A stretch of DNA of 27,706 nt, from IMG/VR virus record IMGVR_UViG_3300009425_000073, positions 1 through 27,706 of that record; one strand, given 5' to 3'. The notes under the pieces are model-generated. The model saw only the letters and a list, made by a program, of their open reading frames with translations. It had not been told where the DNA came from and did no database searches. Of the stretch, positions 1 through 7,495 are shown piece by piece (within the stretch, counting starts at the first letter, position 1; every line of letters starts with the position of its first letter). The position numbers and the translations under genes are program-made. This stretch comes from a virus.

Positions 1-163
1 CAGTCTTTAAGAATTGACCTGCTGATCCATCACTGACATTTAGCCGTGCAATGTCTACTGCGTTGTCTGCAATGGCGTCAGCGGCTACTGCGTCAGTCAA
101 AATAGCAGAAGCAGTGACCGCATTGTCGCTTATGGCTCTCGCTCTAAGTTTAGTTACAGCCAT
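1..163 (-). CDS. Tail fibre-like structural protein, N-terminal part only
   Basis: Only the first 54 codons are in the window; the gene runs off the left edge. It starts with ATG at 161-163, which shares one base with the TAA stop of the gene upstream (TAATG), so the two are probably translationally coupled. The visible part begins MAVTKLRARAISDNAV and has short repeats of the type DNAV/DAVAADAIADNAV, followed by SDGSAGQFLKT. Short alternating Ala/Asp/Val repeats followed by a DGSxGQxL element are common in tail fibre or baseplate proteins of marine phages. The position at the end of the leftward tail-fibre operon fits a receptor-binding or accessory fibre protein. The function is an inference from composition and context; the C-terminal region is not visible. 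Confidence 0.6.
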   Translation of the reverse strand, partial: MAVTKLRARAISDNAVTASAILTDAVAADAIADNAVDIARLNVSDGSAGQFLKT

Positions 164-498
164 TATGTGATCTCCATGATTCCGAGAGACACATCGACGG
201 CGGTTGCAGTTCCAGATTTGACGCGGAGTACATCTGTTGTTTCTAAGATGTACTTTTGTCCTGCCAGCACTTCGAGAGTCGTTCGACCAGGTATTGAGAC
301 AGTGTCAAGAACTTGAAAGTCAGCACTACTTGCCGAGGTATCTTGAATCTGTACGGTTACGTCAACCGCGCTTCCAGTCTTGTTGCATATAGCCAAGCCA
401 AGAATCACAGTCGTGGTTCCCGATGGCGCAGTGTAAAGATCAACATAAGCAGAATTGTTTACGTTGGCTGCAAAAGCATTTTTAAAAGTATTTGCCAT
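163..498 (-). CDS. Small beta-rich virion protein of unknown function
   Basis: A 111-residue protein starting MANTFKNAFAANVNN and ending GIMEIT. It has alternating Val/Ile/Thr stretches and no cysteine, signal peptide or membrane segment. The pattern (TTTVILGLAICNKTGSAVDV, then TLEVLAGQKYIL) looks like a compact beta-sandwich. It lies four bases after the long tail fibre stop, with AGGAT just upstream of its ATG, and overlaps the next gene by one base, so it is part of the tail operon. Small proteins of this size and composition are frequent beside tail-fibre genes in marine phages and may cap or decorate the fibre or adsorption apparatus. I recognise no catalytic motif. Being a real virion-module gene is well supported; the precise role is not. 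Confidence 0.7.
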   Translation of the reverse strand: MANTFKNAFAANVNNSAYVDLYTAPSGTTTVILGLAICNKTGSAVDVTVQIQDTSASSADFQVLDTVSIPGRTTLEVLAGQKYILETTDVLRVKSGTATAVDVSLGIMEIT

Positions 499-502
499 TT
501 TA

Positions 503-2791
503 TTATCCTAAAGCGATAGCTAGAGCTGTAGCGTCATCAACGGTTGCTGCTGCTGCAGGTGCAGATGAAATCCAATTTGTCCCGTTACTTGTTAGTACAT
601 TTCCATTAGTACCTGCTGCTGTTAACCCTGTACCACCATTTGCAATAGGAAGTGTCCCTGCAATTTGGCTAGCTAGATTTACACCAGATAGTGTTCCACC
701 TAGCACCAAATTGCCGGCAGCTGTAACAGTGCCTGTTAAAGTAATTCCGTTAACAGTTCCTGTACCACCTACGCTAGTAGCAGTTCCACTAGGGTGAGCA
801 TCGACGTAAGTTTTTATTGCGCCTTGAGTGGCCAATAACGTTGCTGATGTTCCAAGAGCTCCGTTATCTATCCCAGTTACAGTTGCACCAGTTGCTAGTT
901 CTAAACTTGTACTGGCTTCTAGCACTGTAAACGTGCCGTTATTAGCAGTTACTGTGTTGTCTTTTAGCAACACACTGTCAATAGTTACGCCTGAGGCGGC
1001 TGTGGTTTCATTAATGACGTTAGTTGTAATCACGTCACCCGCAGTAATAACTACGTTAGTTCCTCCGGAACTGTTACCCAGGCCAAGCACTTCAGAAAGT
1101 GTGTCAGCGCTGCCTACTTGAGAATCAACATACGTTTTAATAGCACCTTGAGTAGCCAACTTTGTTGCGCTGCCTGTTGCAAGCGTGCCGTTGTCTATAT
1201 CTGTTACAGCTGTTGCACTAGTGCCTGATATTGAGGTGAATTGAACGGCACCATCAAGGTCAATAGTAGTCGCTGCTATTTGTATTTCAGCATCAGCAAC
1301 AATATCTAACTGGCCATCTGTACTTGAATTAATATAGATGGCTGTATCACGGAAATTTACTTTATCGTCCGTGGTAAGAAGCACATCGTTACCACTAGTG
1401 CTGTTGCCATTAGCAAGCGTTGACGCCCAATTACCCGCAGCAGAGTTAGCTGCGCTTGTAGCGCTAGCCGCAGCATTTGTTTCGCTATTAGCTGCTGCTG
1501 TGGCAGAAGCCGCAGAAGCAGTTTTATCGGCATTAGTTAAGTTTTTGTTAGTTACTGTTGTTGCAACATTTGTAACAGTAGACGCCACGTCCGCATTAGT
1601 TAGGACTACATCTGCATGCGTACTAACTACATCTGCTGCTGTGGCAACTCGATCTAACCCTGTTTGGACTTTATCTGCTTCAGCAAGAACTACATCAGCG
1701 TGGGTCAGCACTACGTCAGCATTGGTTAATACTACATCTGCATTGGTAGCATTTTTTGATACTAGGGCAGCTGCTGCGCTAGCCGCAGCTTCACTAGCTT
1801 TAGTAGTAGCAGTAGCTGCGTTTGCAGTAGTAGATGCTTCTGGGTCTTCCCAAGCTGACCCATTATAAAATCGTGTGTTATTAACCGTGCTATTAAAATA
1901 AATAGCACCAATAATTAAGGCATTACTATCGTTGTCGACAGTAGGGTCTGTTGCTTTCGTCCCTAAGTATCTGTCGTCAAATGTATCGTACAGCGTAATA
2001 ATTGCAGCTTTATCGGCTGCAGTACTCACTACGTCTGCATGTGTTAGTACAACATCAGCATTGGTTAATACCAGGTCAGCTGCGGTATCAATAGTATCTT
2101 GGTTAGTAGCAACTAAATCTGCCGCAACCGCTGCTCTGTCTACACCTGTTTGAACTTTGTCAGCTTCTGCCAACACGACATCAGCGTTTGTTAATACGAC
2201 ATCTGCAGCAGTAAGGTTTTTATTAGTGGTTCCTGTTGCAGCATCTGAAGCTGCACTAGTTGCACTTGAAGCGGCAGCTGTGGCGCTTGAGGCTGCTGCC
2301 GTAGCACTATTACCTGCCGCAGTAGCACTGTTTGCCGATGCTGTTGCGCTGGTAGCGGAAGCAGACGTACTAGCCGCCACAGTAGCTGCGCTAGCTGCGG
2401 CTGCAGTAGCACTACCTGAAGCTGCTCCTGCACTAGCTGCCGCTGCATTTGCGCTATTTTCTGCGTCTCCAGGTACTTCAACAGTAACGGAGCCAACCAA
2501 GTTTCTTAAATTGGCGTTATTAGCAGGCATCTGAATAGTGTGGGTAGATACTGCTTTTGTTACTGGATCAATGATCCATACTACATAGCGAGAGTCTTGG
2601 GTGCCTGTAGTGTTAGCCAAGAGAGGAAACACAGCTTCACCACTAGCGTTAGTAACGCCAGTGACAGGAGTAGTAGATACAGTACCTGTGGGAAAGTAGT
2701 CCGTTTTATCTAAAGCAATGCGGACAGTAGCCCCTGCAACAGGATTTTCAGAAGCATCTAAGTGTTTAATCGTGAGATTATATGTAGTCAT
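503..2791 (-). CDS. Long tail fibre with heptad-repeat stalk
   Basis: A 762-residue fibre that should form the host-recognition stalk. Residues 1-100 resemble a small Ig-like/carboxypeptidase-regulatory-like beta domain, perhaps the virion attachment end. Residues about 108-190 are Ala/Ser/Thr-rich with recurring SATAAAS units. Residues about 190-265 and 345-430 consist of seven-residue units such as LTNADVV, LTHADVV, LAEADKV and QTGVDRA, consistent with a trimeric coiled or fibrous shaft. Between them is a segment (DDRYLGTKATDP, GAIYFNST, GSAWEDP) common in marine phage fibres. Later parts include DGQLDIVADAEIQIAA and two LATQGAIKTYVD copies typical of fibre tips. The ATG at 2791 follows GGGATAA, and 101 bp separate it from the upstream gene, more than elsewhere in this operon. 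There is no sign of a chaperone gene or lytic domain. Confidence 0.85.
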   Translation of the reverse strand: MTTYNLTIKHLDASENPVAGATVRIALDKTDYFPTGTVSTTPVTGVTNASGEAVFPLLANTTGTQDSRYVVWIIDPVTKAVSTHTIQMPANNANLRNLVGSVTVEVPGDAENSANAAAASAGAASGSATAAAASAATVAASTSASATSATASANSATAAGNSATAAASSATAAASSATSAASDAATGTTNKNLTAADVVLTNADVVLAEADKVQTGVDRAAVAADLVATNQDTIDTAADLVLTNADVVLTHADVVSTAADKAAIITLYDTFDDRYLGTKATDPTVDNDSNALIIGAIYFNSTVNNTRFYNGSAWEDPEASTTANAATATTKASEAAASAAAALVSKNATNADVVLTNADVVLTHADVVLAEADKVQTGLDRVATAADVVSTHADVVLTNADVASTVTNVATTVTNKNLTNADKTASAASATAAANSETNAAASATSAANSAAGNWASTLANGNSTSGNDVLLTTDDKVNFRDTAIYINSSTDGQLDIVADAEIQIAATTIDLDGAVQFTSISGTSATAVTDIDNGTLATGSATKLATQGAIKTYVDSQVGSADTLSEVLGLGNSSGGTNVVITAGDVITTNVINETTAASGVTIDSVLLKDNTVTANNGTFTVLEASTSLELATGATVTGIDNGALGTSATLLATQGAIKTYVDAHPSGTATSVGGTGTVNGITLTGTVTAAGNLVLGGTLSGVNLASQIAGTLPIANGGTGLTAAGTNGNVLTSNGTNWISSAPAAAATVDDATALAIALG
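1505..1760 (-). repeat. 21-nt tandem repeats encoding heptads (second stalk block)
   Basis: Imperfect tandem 21-nt units inside the tail fibre gene, encoding x-T-x-A-D-V-V-type heptads at about residues 345-430. On the plus strand the repeats are recognisable as recurring versions of CATCTGCATTGGTTAATAC. Units differ mainly at third positions, so the protein repeat is kept while the DNA drifts. Confidence 0.75.
1995..2220 (-). repeat. 21-nt tandem repeats encoding heptads (first stalk block)
   Basis: A second run of about ten 21-nt units in the same gene, about residues 190-265. It carries the same ordered series (LTNADVV, LAEADKV, QTGVDRA) as the block at 1505-1760, so a multi-unit block appears to have been duplicated. 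Confidence 0.75.
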
Positions 2792-2892
2792 TTATCCCGG
2801 CCTTACGACTTAATACAAAGAAGTCTAAGTGGTCGAAATAAGTTTTTCTGTAATATTAATGGGCCTTTCACTAACTCATTTGACCGCACTCA

Positions 2893-3459
2893 TTACCATG
2901 TAATAGCGGCTAAAGATTCTTGCGTACTAGCTTCCTCTATCTGCTGACGCAGAGAGGAAGCTTTTAAATGACAAGCTACAACGTGCTCTGATAAAGCTTT
3001 GCCTACTTGCAAATACTCTGTCCCAGTAAAGACCTGGGTAGTGTTATCAGCCAATGTCCAAGTAATAGATATTGTTGAATCCAATTGAGCCTGTTGGGTG
3101 GTGCTCATTATTCTTTGCTGACTTTTCTCCCCACATTGAAAAGTCTGTGCATTAAAAGTAAAAGTAGAGAATTCAGCATAATGCCTACTTTGTTTTATTC
3201 TGCCCCACGCATTAGCTTTTGCTCCAGCAAGGCTTATTTCCCAGGTTTCAGACGTAGTATTAAAAACATGAGCAGGGGAGGGCTCTTCTGGCTTAGGTAA
3301 AGGTACACCATCTTTTATATACCAATTAGGGGTGACGTCTTCTTCACCCTCATAAACCATGAATAACCCTTCTGGCTCAACCAGAGCGTCTGCTGGCCCA
3401 GACTGGACAGCTGTAATGTTTCCATCTTCGTTATGGCATAAATATGTAACTACTGTCAT
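2893..3459 (-). CDS. DUF4376-type tail/baseplate-associated protein
   Basis: A 188-residue protein. Residues 1-100 are a variable N-terminal part with short beta stretches (YLCHNEDGNITAV, GLFMVYEGEED, WYIKDGVPLPKPEEP). Residues about 100-188 match the DUF4376 pattern as I know it: a helix with RIKQSRHYAEF, an F/Q segment (TFNAQTFQCGEKSQQRI), an ITWTLADNT core, the leucine/glutamate helix TEYLQVGKALSEHV, and the ending LRQQIEEASTQESLAAITW. This family sits beside tail-fibre genes in many phages and is thought to be structural or a fibre-assembly factor; no enzymatic role is established. Its ATG overlaps the stop of the DUF1983 gene (ATGA), which implies coupled translation. Family confidence is good; function is inferred from context. 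Confidence 0.75.
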   Translation of the reverse strand: MTVVTYLCHNEDGNITAVQSGPADALVEPEGLFMVYEGEEDVTPNWYIKDGVPLPKPEEPSPAHVFNTTSETWEISLAGAKANAWGRIKQSRHYAEFSTFTFNAQTFQCGEKSQQRIMSTTQQAQLDSTISITWTLADNTTQVFTGTEYLQVGKALSEHVVACHLKASSLRQQIEEASTQESLAAITW

Positions 3460-5120
3460 CTTCTAGCTCCAAGAACACTTAGATTTGAATTCCCTGATCT
3501 CCACCAACCAGTAGCGTTTACGCCATCTCCAGTTGCTCGTAGGGTCAAAAAGAAATATCTAGTGCCAGTCCACCCACCAGTTGTTACTGAAAAATTCATA
3601 GAAGGAGGGGCGCCTTTTTTACCGTGTGTTGAGCTAGCCATCAGTAAAGTACTACCGCTAATCGCTGTACTATTTGACGTGTTATACCTCAACTCAAAAT
3701 ATGCAGCCGCCCAATCTCCCCCATACCCACCAACATTTGACACATTGCAATTAGCCAGACAAATCACTTTGCCTGGCGCGTTTGTGCCAAAGTTAACCGC
3801 TAGTGTGGTACTGATTGCTATGGACACACCGTTACTAAGAGTTGAACTAACGCCATAACTACTAGAGAACGGTACAGTTACGGCATTAAGACCAATGTCT
3901 AAAGTTAGAATTGAAGCATCAGCTATATAAGTAGCCGCGTTAAGCACGATCCTAGTCGCCCCAGCAACCGTACCAATAACAAACGGCACTTCAGCAGCGC
4001 CATAGCCCGGTTTAATAATGGCAAATTTATCGGCATTGATAATAAATTCGCTAGAAGTACCGTTATTCAATAAACCAAAACCAGCTACATGGCCATTAGA
4101 ATCTATACGGACTGCGTATTCTCCTACCAGGCCATTAGTAACGCTTTGTGTTGTTTGAATAGCAGTGGTGTGCCCACCTACTGTTCCTTGGATAGTAGTG
4201 ATCTGACCTGCAAAAGAAGAATCTGCACTAGCTCTAGCTGTGGTTTCTGTTTGAATAGCAGCCGTATTGAAAGCTCGTTCTGCGGCGTCTCCAACCGCAA
4301 ATGCAGCAGATACATTAGTAATATCTTGTGCTAAAGCACTTTCTGCAGTCACTCTAACAACACGTTCCGCTATTATAGCCGCAGCTAGATTATTGCCAAA
4401 TGTAACACCTAACGCTTGTCTAGCTGTTGCTTCAGCACTATCAGCAGTAGCCCGAGCACTTTGCTCAGTAATTACTGCAGCAGTGTTTCCAGCTGCTGTT
4501 GCTACTACGGCAGTCATTTGAGCAGCTAATGCGTTATTTGCAGACGTACGCTGAACTACTTCATTAGCAACCAAAGTATCAGTTGCGGCCAAGTCAGATA
4601 TTTGCTGAGTAAGCAGCCCACTAAATACGGAGTCTTGCGCAAGACGCGCTACACCTTCTGTTATCAAATCTGCAGCAACAACATCTATCTCATTAATCCT
4701 AGTTCTTAGCAGAGCAGTTAATTGAGATTCCTGTATCTGCCCAACTAATGTATCAACTATGTATTGGTGAGAGGGCAGCATAGTTGCTGAAGCAGGGCCT
4801 ATCAAAGTCCCGTAAGTCCCATTAACTGAGACTATTTTTATCCAGTAGTAATGAGTTGTGTTAGCTACCAGGGGAACCTGGTGAAAGTAATAACTGCCCG
4901 CTACTACTATTCCTGCGCTTTCTACAGATGAGCTCCAAACGCTAGTTGTGCTGCGGTACAGAATTGTGTGCGCAACAGCCTGCGGTAACACCGATGGGTA
5001 AGTCCACGCTACATCAATACCGTCTTTTCTAGCAGTAGCTGTCAACACGCTGGTGTCCATACCTACTGGATCTCCCGGTGCCGGAAAATTACCTAGACCA
5101 GTGCCACAGATTTCAGACAT
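3456..5120 (-). CDS. FN3 and DUF1983 (J-like) tail fibre protein
   Basis: A 554-residue protein. Residues about 25-115 look like a fibronectin type III domain (TARKDGIDVAWTYP, THTILYRS-like strand, THYYWIKIVSVNGTYG). Residues about 120-330 are a long Ala/Thr/Gln-rich helical region with recurring TAxSA/TARQA units, probably a trimeric coiled coil. Residues about 330-410 carry the signature of DUF1983, the central-fibre region of lambda J-type tip proteins: VRIDSNGHVAGFGLLNNG, then SEFIINADKFAI. The rest is a beta-rich tip (about 410-554). Lambda-type J proteins exceed 1,000 residues and begin with hub domains; those are missing here, so this is a free-standing fibre. It is the first gene of the leftward tail operon and is divergent from the excisionase gene. 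Confidence 0.75.
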   Translation of the reverse strand: MSEICGTGLGNFPAPGDPVGMDTSVLTATARKDGIDVAWTYPSVLPQAVAHTILYRSTTSVWSSSVESAGIVVAGSYYFHQVPLVANTTHYYWIKIVSVNGTYGTLIGPASATMLPSHQYIVDTLVGQIQESQLTALLRTRINEIDVVAADLITEGVARLAQDSVFSGLLTQQISDLAATDTLVANEVVQRTSANNALAAQMTAVVATAAGNTAAVITEQSARATADSAEATARQALGVTFGNNLAAAIIAERVVRVTAESALAQDITNVSAAFAVGDAAERAFNTAAIQTETTARASADSSFAGQITTIQGTVGGHTTAIQTTQSVTNGLVGEYAVRIDSNGHVAGFGLLNNGTSSEFIINADKFAIIKPGYGAAEVPFVIGTVAGATRIVLNAATYIADASILTLDIGLNAVTVPFSSSYGVSSTLSNGVSIAISTTLAVNFGTNAPGKVICLANCNVSNVGGYGGDWAAAYFELRYNTSNSTAISGSTLLMASSTHGKKGAPPSMNFSVTTGGWTGTRYFFLTLRATGDGVNATGWWRSGNSNLSVLGARR

Positions 5121-5187
5121 TAGTTACCGCCGTTAACAAGAATTCCCACAATTAGAACCAAACCATTCACATTTTTCTGAGGTTTAT

Positions 5188-5463
5188 ATGACTAAACAAG
5201 TAGTAACAGAACGCCTATTGCGAGAAGCTTTCGGATATACAACAAGCCAAATCAAGCGGCGTAGGCAAATGCACTGGTTAGAAGGCGTCCATTATTGGCG
5301 AGACGAAGCCGGCGCTACAATGTACTCAATGGAGGATATTAAAAAATGGACCACCCTACAGGCGTCGACCTTTGCCGAGGCAAAGTCAGGATTAGATGGC
5401 AAGAAGGCAAGAGGAGGCCGGAGCAAGTCCTCCACCACATCCCCTATACCTTGGCTGGTTTAA
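5188..5463 (+). CDS. xis: Excisionase-like small DNA-binding protein
   Basis: A 91-residue basic protein starting MTKQVVTERLLREAFGYTTSQ, with GAGG a few bases upstream of the ATG. Residues about 6-50 form a winged-helix/MerR-like pattern (LREAFGYTTSQIKRRRQMHWLEGVHYWRDEAG, then MYSMEDIKKW), as in small phage excisionases that bind attachment sites and bias integrase towards excision. The C-terminal third (GLDGKKARGGRSKSS) is basic and probably disordered. Its last 118 bases overlap the start of the integrase in another frame, the usual close xis-int coupling but with an unusually long overlap. No catalytic residues are expected. It could instead act as a transcriptional regulator of int; the position strongly favours an excisionase. 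Confidence 0.7.
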   Translation: MTKQVVTERLLREAFGYTTSQIKRRRQMHWLEGVHYWRDEAGATMYSMEDIKKWTTLQASTFAEAKSGLDGKKARGGRSKSSTTSPIPWLV

Positions 5464-6452
5464 AAACTGCCGCTAAGCTTCGTCGAGCAAAAATTCAACA
5501 ATACCTGGCTGGTTTTTCAGATAGAGGGCCAGTGCCAACATTTGGTATGTTGGCTAAAATACGGCTTGAAACTACAGTTTTTGCTCCAGAAAGTCTGAGA
5601 AGTAACAAGCTTTTGTTACGCAATTATTGGTTACCTTTCTTTGATATGCCCGTAGATGACATACAGTACTCTGACCTTCTGCAACCATTTAGAACTCTTC
5701 TACTTAATCCAGAAGGAGAAGAAAGCGAGTTTAATAAACGACCACTAAAACCAAAAACTGTAGTTAATATACTGTCTGTTGGATCAGCCATTTTTAAATT
5801 AGCTATTAAATCTAAATGGCGTACTGACAATCCAGCATTAGAGTTGCAAAAAGAAATAAAGATGCCAGATAAGTTTATTGACCCGTTCACTACAGAAGAG
5901 CGGGACAAATTTCTTAACTTCTTAAAAACAAACCACCGCTCGCCAAACCAATACTTGTTCTACCTTATTAGGTTTTATTGCGGCTTAAGACCCAGTGAGG
6001 CAATTGCGCTAACTTGGTCCGACTACGACCAAAAAAATCATGAATTTATAATAAACAAAGGCACAGTTAGAAGTGTTGACAGAAAACGTACTAAAACAGG
6101 AGTTGATCGCACAGTCCCTGTACATCCTCGTGTTAAAGCTTTGTTACAAAAAACTCCACGGCAGCTGCATGACCAGCATATTATTACTACAAAAGAAGGC
6201 AAAGGATTTCGCAGTGCAAACAAACTGACAAAAAACCTTGTACGGGCAATGCGCAAACAAGGTATACGTTACCGGAGTCCCTATAACGCTAGGCACACTT
6301 GCGCAACAATGATGCTTGAAGACGGAATGGAGCCAGCTTACTGCGCAGAACGTCTAGGCCATTCACTTGAAATGTTTTTTAAAACTTATGCAAAGTGGAC
6401 TAACGCTGACAAGAGTGCTGCGCAGGCAGCAATATGGGCTAGGATGAAATAA
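5346..6452 (+). CDS. int: Tyrosine site-specific integrase
   Basis: A 368-residue phage integrase that should join attP to a host attB site. Residues 1-55 resemble an arm-type DNA-binding domain (TGVDLCRGKVRIRWQEGKRR). Residues about 65-165 form the core-binding (SAM-like) domain. The catalytic domain shows R215 in GLRPSEA, a lysine in the RTKTG segment (K248/K250), R316 in PYNARHT, H339 in LGHS and the nucleophile Y348 in KTYAKW. The box-II HxxR histidine position is Tyr313, which is usual in this arm-type subfamily. A TAA in the same frame at 5340-5342 makes the ATG at 5346 the first possible start; GGAGG lies ten bases upstream. The whole arm-binding N terminus is read out of frame through the 3' end of the excisionase gene. 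The candidate attP follows at once. Confidence 0.92.
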   Translation: MDHPTGVDLCRGKVRIRWQEGKRRPEQVLHHIPYTLAGLKTAAKLRRAKIQQYLAGFSDRGPVPTFGMLAKIRLETTVFAPESLRSNKLLLRNYWLPFFDMPVDDIQYSDLLQPFRTLLLNPEGEESEFNKRPLKPKTVVNILSVGSAIFKLAIKSKWRTDNPALELQKEIKMPDKFIDPFTTEERDKFLNFLKTNHRSPNQYLFYLIRFYCGLRPSEAIALTWSDYDQKNHEFIINKGTVRSVDRKRTKTGVDRTVPVHPRVKALLQKTPRQLHDQHIITTKEGKGFRSANKLTKNLVRAMRKQGIRYRSPYNARHTCATMMLEDGMEPAYCAERLGHSLEMFFKTYAKWTNADKSAAQAAIWARMK

Positions 6453-6453
6453 G

Positions 6454-6473
6454 TGGGGGCATGGTGGGGGCAT
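6454..6473 (+). repeat. Arm-site pair 1 (TGGGGGCAT, 11-bp period)
   Basis: Two identical TGGGGGCAT copies at 6454-6462 and 6465-6473, beginning two bases after the integrase stop codon. They match the pair at 6657-6676. Confidence 0.65.
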
Positions 6474-6580
6474 TAAAAAGAGCGGTCTAGTAAGTATATG
6501 ATTTTAAAGAGCTTTATCGAAAAGGGCGGAGATAGTAGCACTCACCTACCCATACCTTTGAAGCAACATAGGTCTTCAGA

Positions 6581-6598
6581 CTTCTTAACACTAAGAGG
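6581..6598. other. Possible attP core dyad
   Basis: CTTCTT and AAGAGG face each other around AACACT, with one wobble pair in the dyad. Two short inverted core-binding sites separated by 6-8 bp are the usual layout of a tyrosine recombinase crossover site, and this dyad is near the midpoint of the two arm pairs. The match is short and could be chance. Confidence 0.25.
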
Positions 6599-6649
6599 CT
6601 ATCAAGTAAGGGTACACTAACCAGTCTGCTTATATATGCCATATTTAGA

Positions 6650-6676
6650 CCCCCTTTGGGGGCAAAGTGGGGGCAT
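6650..6676. repeat. Arm-site pair 2 with C5/G5 hairpin
   Basis: Contains TGGGGGCAA (6657-6665) and TGGGGGCAT (6668-6676). The first copy also forms a perfect CCCCC-TTT-GGGGG hairpin with 6650-6654. The hairpin lies just beyond the stop codon of the serine recombinase, so it may add a transcription pause or terminator for that gene, although no T-run follows it in either direction. Confidence 0.55.
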
Positions 6677-6685
6677 TTACGATTT

Positions 6686-7228
6686 TCATAGTACGTTATA
6701 GAGTGTCTGACGACTGACACCATACTCTTTAGCCAATGCACTTTTACCTTCACCTGTTTTAGTCCTTCTCTTTATGTCACGAACTTGGGTCTTACTTAAC
6801 TTAGGCTTTGCACCAAAGCGCTTTCCTTTAGCTTTGGCTGCTTCAATGCCTTCACGCTGTCGTTCGTGTATCAGCTCACGCTCAAACTCAGCAAATGCTC
6901 CCATCATTTGAAGCATTAGTTTTTGGAGAGGTGACTCATCACCGTTAAAAGTTAGATTCTCTTTATAGAACTTTAAGGTGACACCTTTATTAGTTATTTC
7001 TTCAACCAGGGTCTGCAGGTCTTTTAGATTTCTAGCTAGTCGATCAATGCTATGCACATGTAATCTGTCACCATCTCGTATATAGCCTATTAATTCTTTT
7101 AGCTGGGGTCTTTCTACATCTTTGCCAGAACACTTGTCGGTGAACACTTTATCTAGCTGGACATCAGATAGTTGCCTATCAGTATTTTGATCAACACTAC
7201 TGACCCGAATGTAGCCAATGTCTGTCAT
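6686..7228 (-). CDS. Small serine recombinase (resolvase/invertase family)
   Basis: A 180-residue resolvase/invertase. The catalytic domain begins IGYIRVSSVDQNTDRQ, with the nucleophile Ser10 and Arg8, followed by the GDRLHVHSIDRLARNLKDL motif that contains the active-site arginines and by the long E helix (MMGAFAEFERELIHERQREGI). The C-terminal helix-turn-helix (residues about 158-180, GKSALAKEYGVSRQTLYNVL) binds DNA. Size and domain order are those of Tn3-type resolvases and Hin/Gin-type DNA invertases, not of large serine integrases. Possible jobs are inversion of a nearby segment or resolution of genome multimers. It is divergent from the early operon and ends ten bases from an attP arm repeat. 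The sequence alone does not separate resolvase from invertase. Confidence 0.88.
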   Translation of the reverse strand: MTDIGYIRVSSVDQNTDRQLSDVQLDKVFTDKCSGKDVERPQLKELIGYIRDGDRLHVHSIDRLARNLKDLQTLVEEITNKGVTLKFYKENLTFNGDESPLQKLMLQMMGAFAEFERELIHERQREGIEAAKAKGKRFGAKPKLSKTQVRDIKRRTKTGEGKSALAKEYGVSRQTLYNVL

Positions 7229-7495
7229 AACGTAAATTCTCTATATAGTGTCTAAAATAGTCTAAGGCTACTGTGGACACATGTCCATTAATGCTACTAA
7301 TGGCTTTTATGTACACCTCTAAGGCGCATTCCTGCGACTCTATATAAGTGCCAAGTAAGTACACTCATATGTACATCTTTTATATCCCAGTAATTCAATC
7401 TAATTATTGGGGTATCTATATAAATAACCCTACACTTAGTAAGGTAATTAATATTGCTGCCTCCGTCAGCTGTGGTGAACAAAGCACATCAAGAT

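Larger units (their letters stand above)
6453..6685. other. Candidate attP region
   Basis: A 233-bp gap just after the integrase stop. It holds two pairs of direct repeats of TGGGGGCA: 6454-6462 and 6465-6473, then 6657-6665 and 6668-6676. Each pair has an 11-bp period, about one helical turn, and the pairs are about 200 bp apart, as expected for arm-type integrase sites on P and P' arms. Between them, at 6581-6598, is a partial dyad (CTTCTT-AACACT-AAGAGG) that could be the core. No tRNA 3' end was recognised, so the host attB cannot be named. Arm-like repeats are directly visible; the attP role is inference. Confidence 0.6.

Noticed and set aside
1505-2220. CRISPR-like array
   Set aside because: The 21-nt units are contiguous, in frame and coding, without unique spacers.
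1338-2534. Several plus-strand open frames of 70-176 codons within the tail fibre
   Set aside because: They are reverse-strand readings of the Ala/Thr/Val-rich heptad repeats; the low-complexity composition keeps all frames open.
2792-2892. Possible promoter before the tail fibre gene
   Set aside because: The 101-bp gap has a weak GACTT/AAGTC dyad and AT-rich stretches but no convincing -35/-10 pair in either direction.
6453-6685. tRNA gene or tRNA 3' end in the attP region
   Set aside because: No T-arm consensus or acceptor pairing was found; an attP core identical to a host tRNA end is possible but not visible.
6686-7228. Serine recombinase as part of a transposon
   Set aside because: No transposase, terminal inverted repeats or target duplication were seen around it.
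7297-7482. 61-codon open frame on the minus strand in the regulatory region
   Set aside because: No ribosome binding site or family pattern, and it overlaps several dyads likely to be regulatory.
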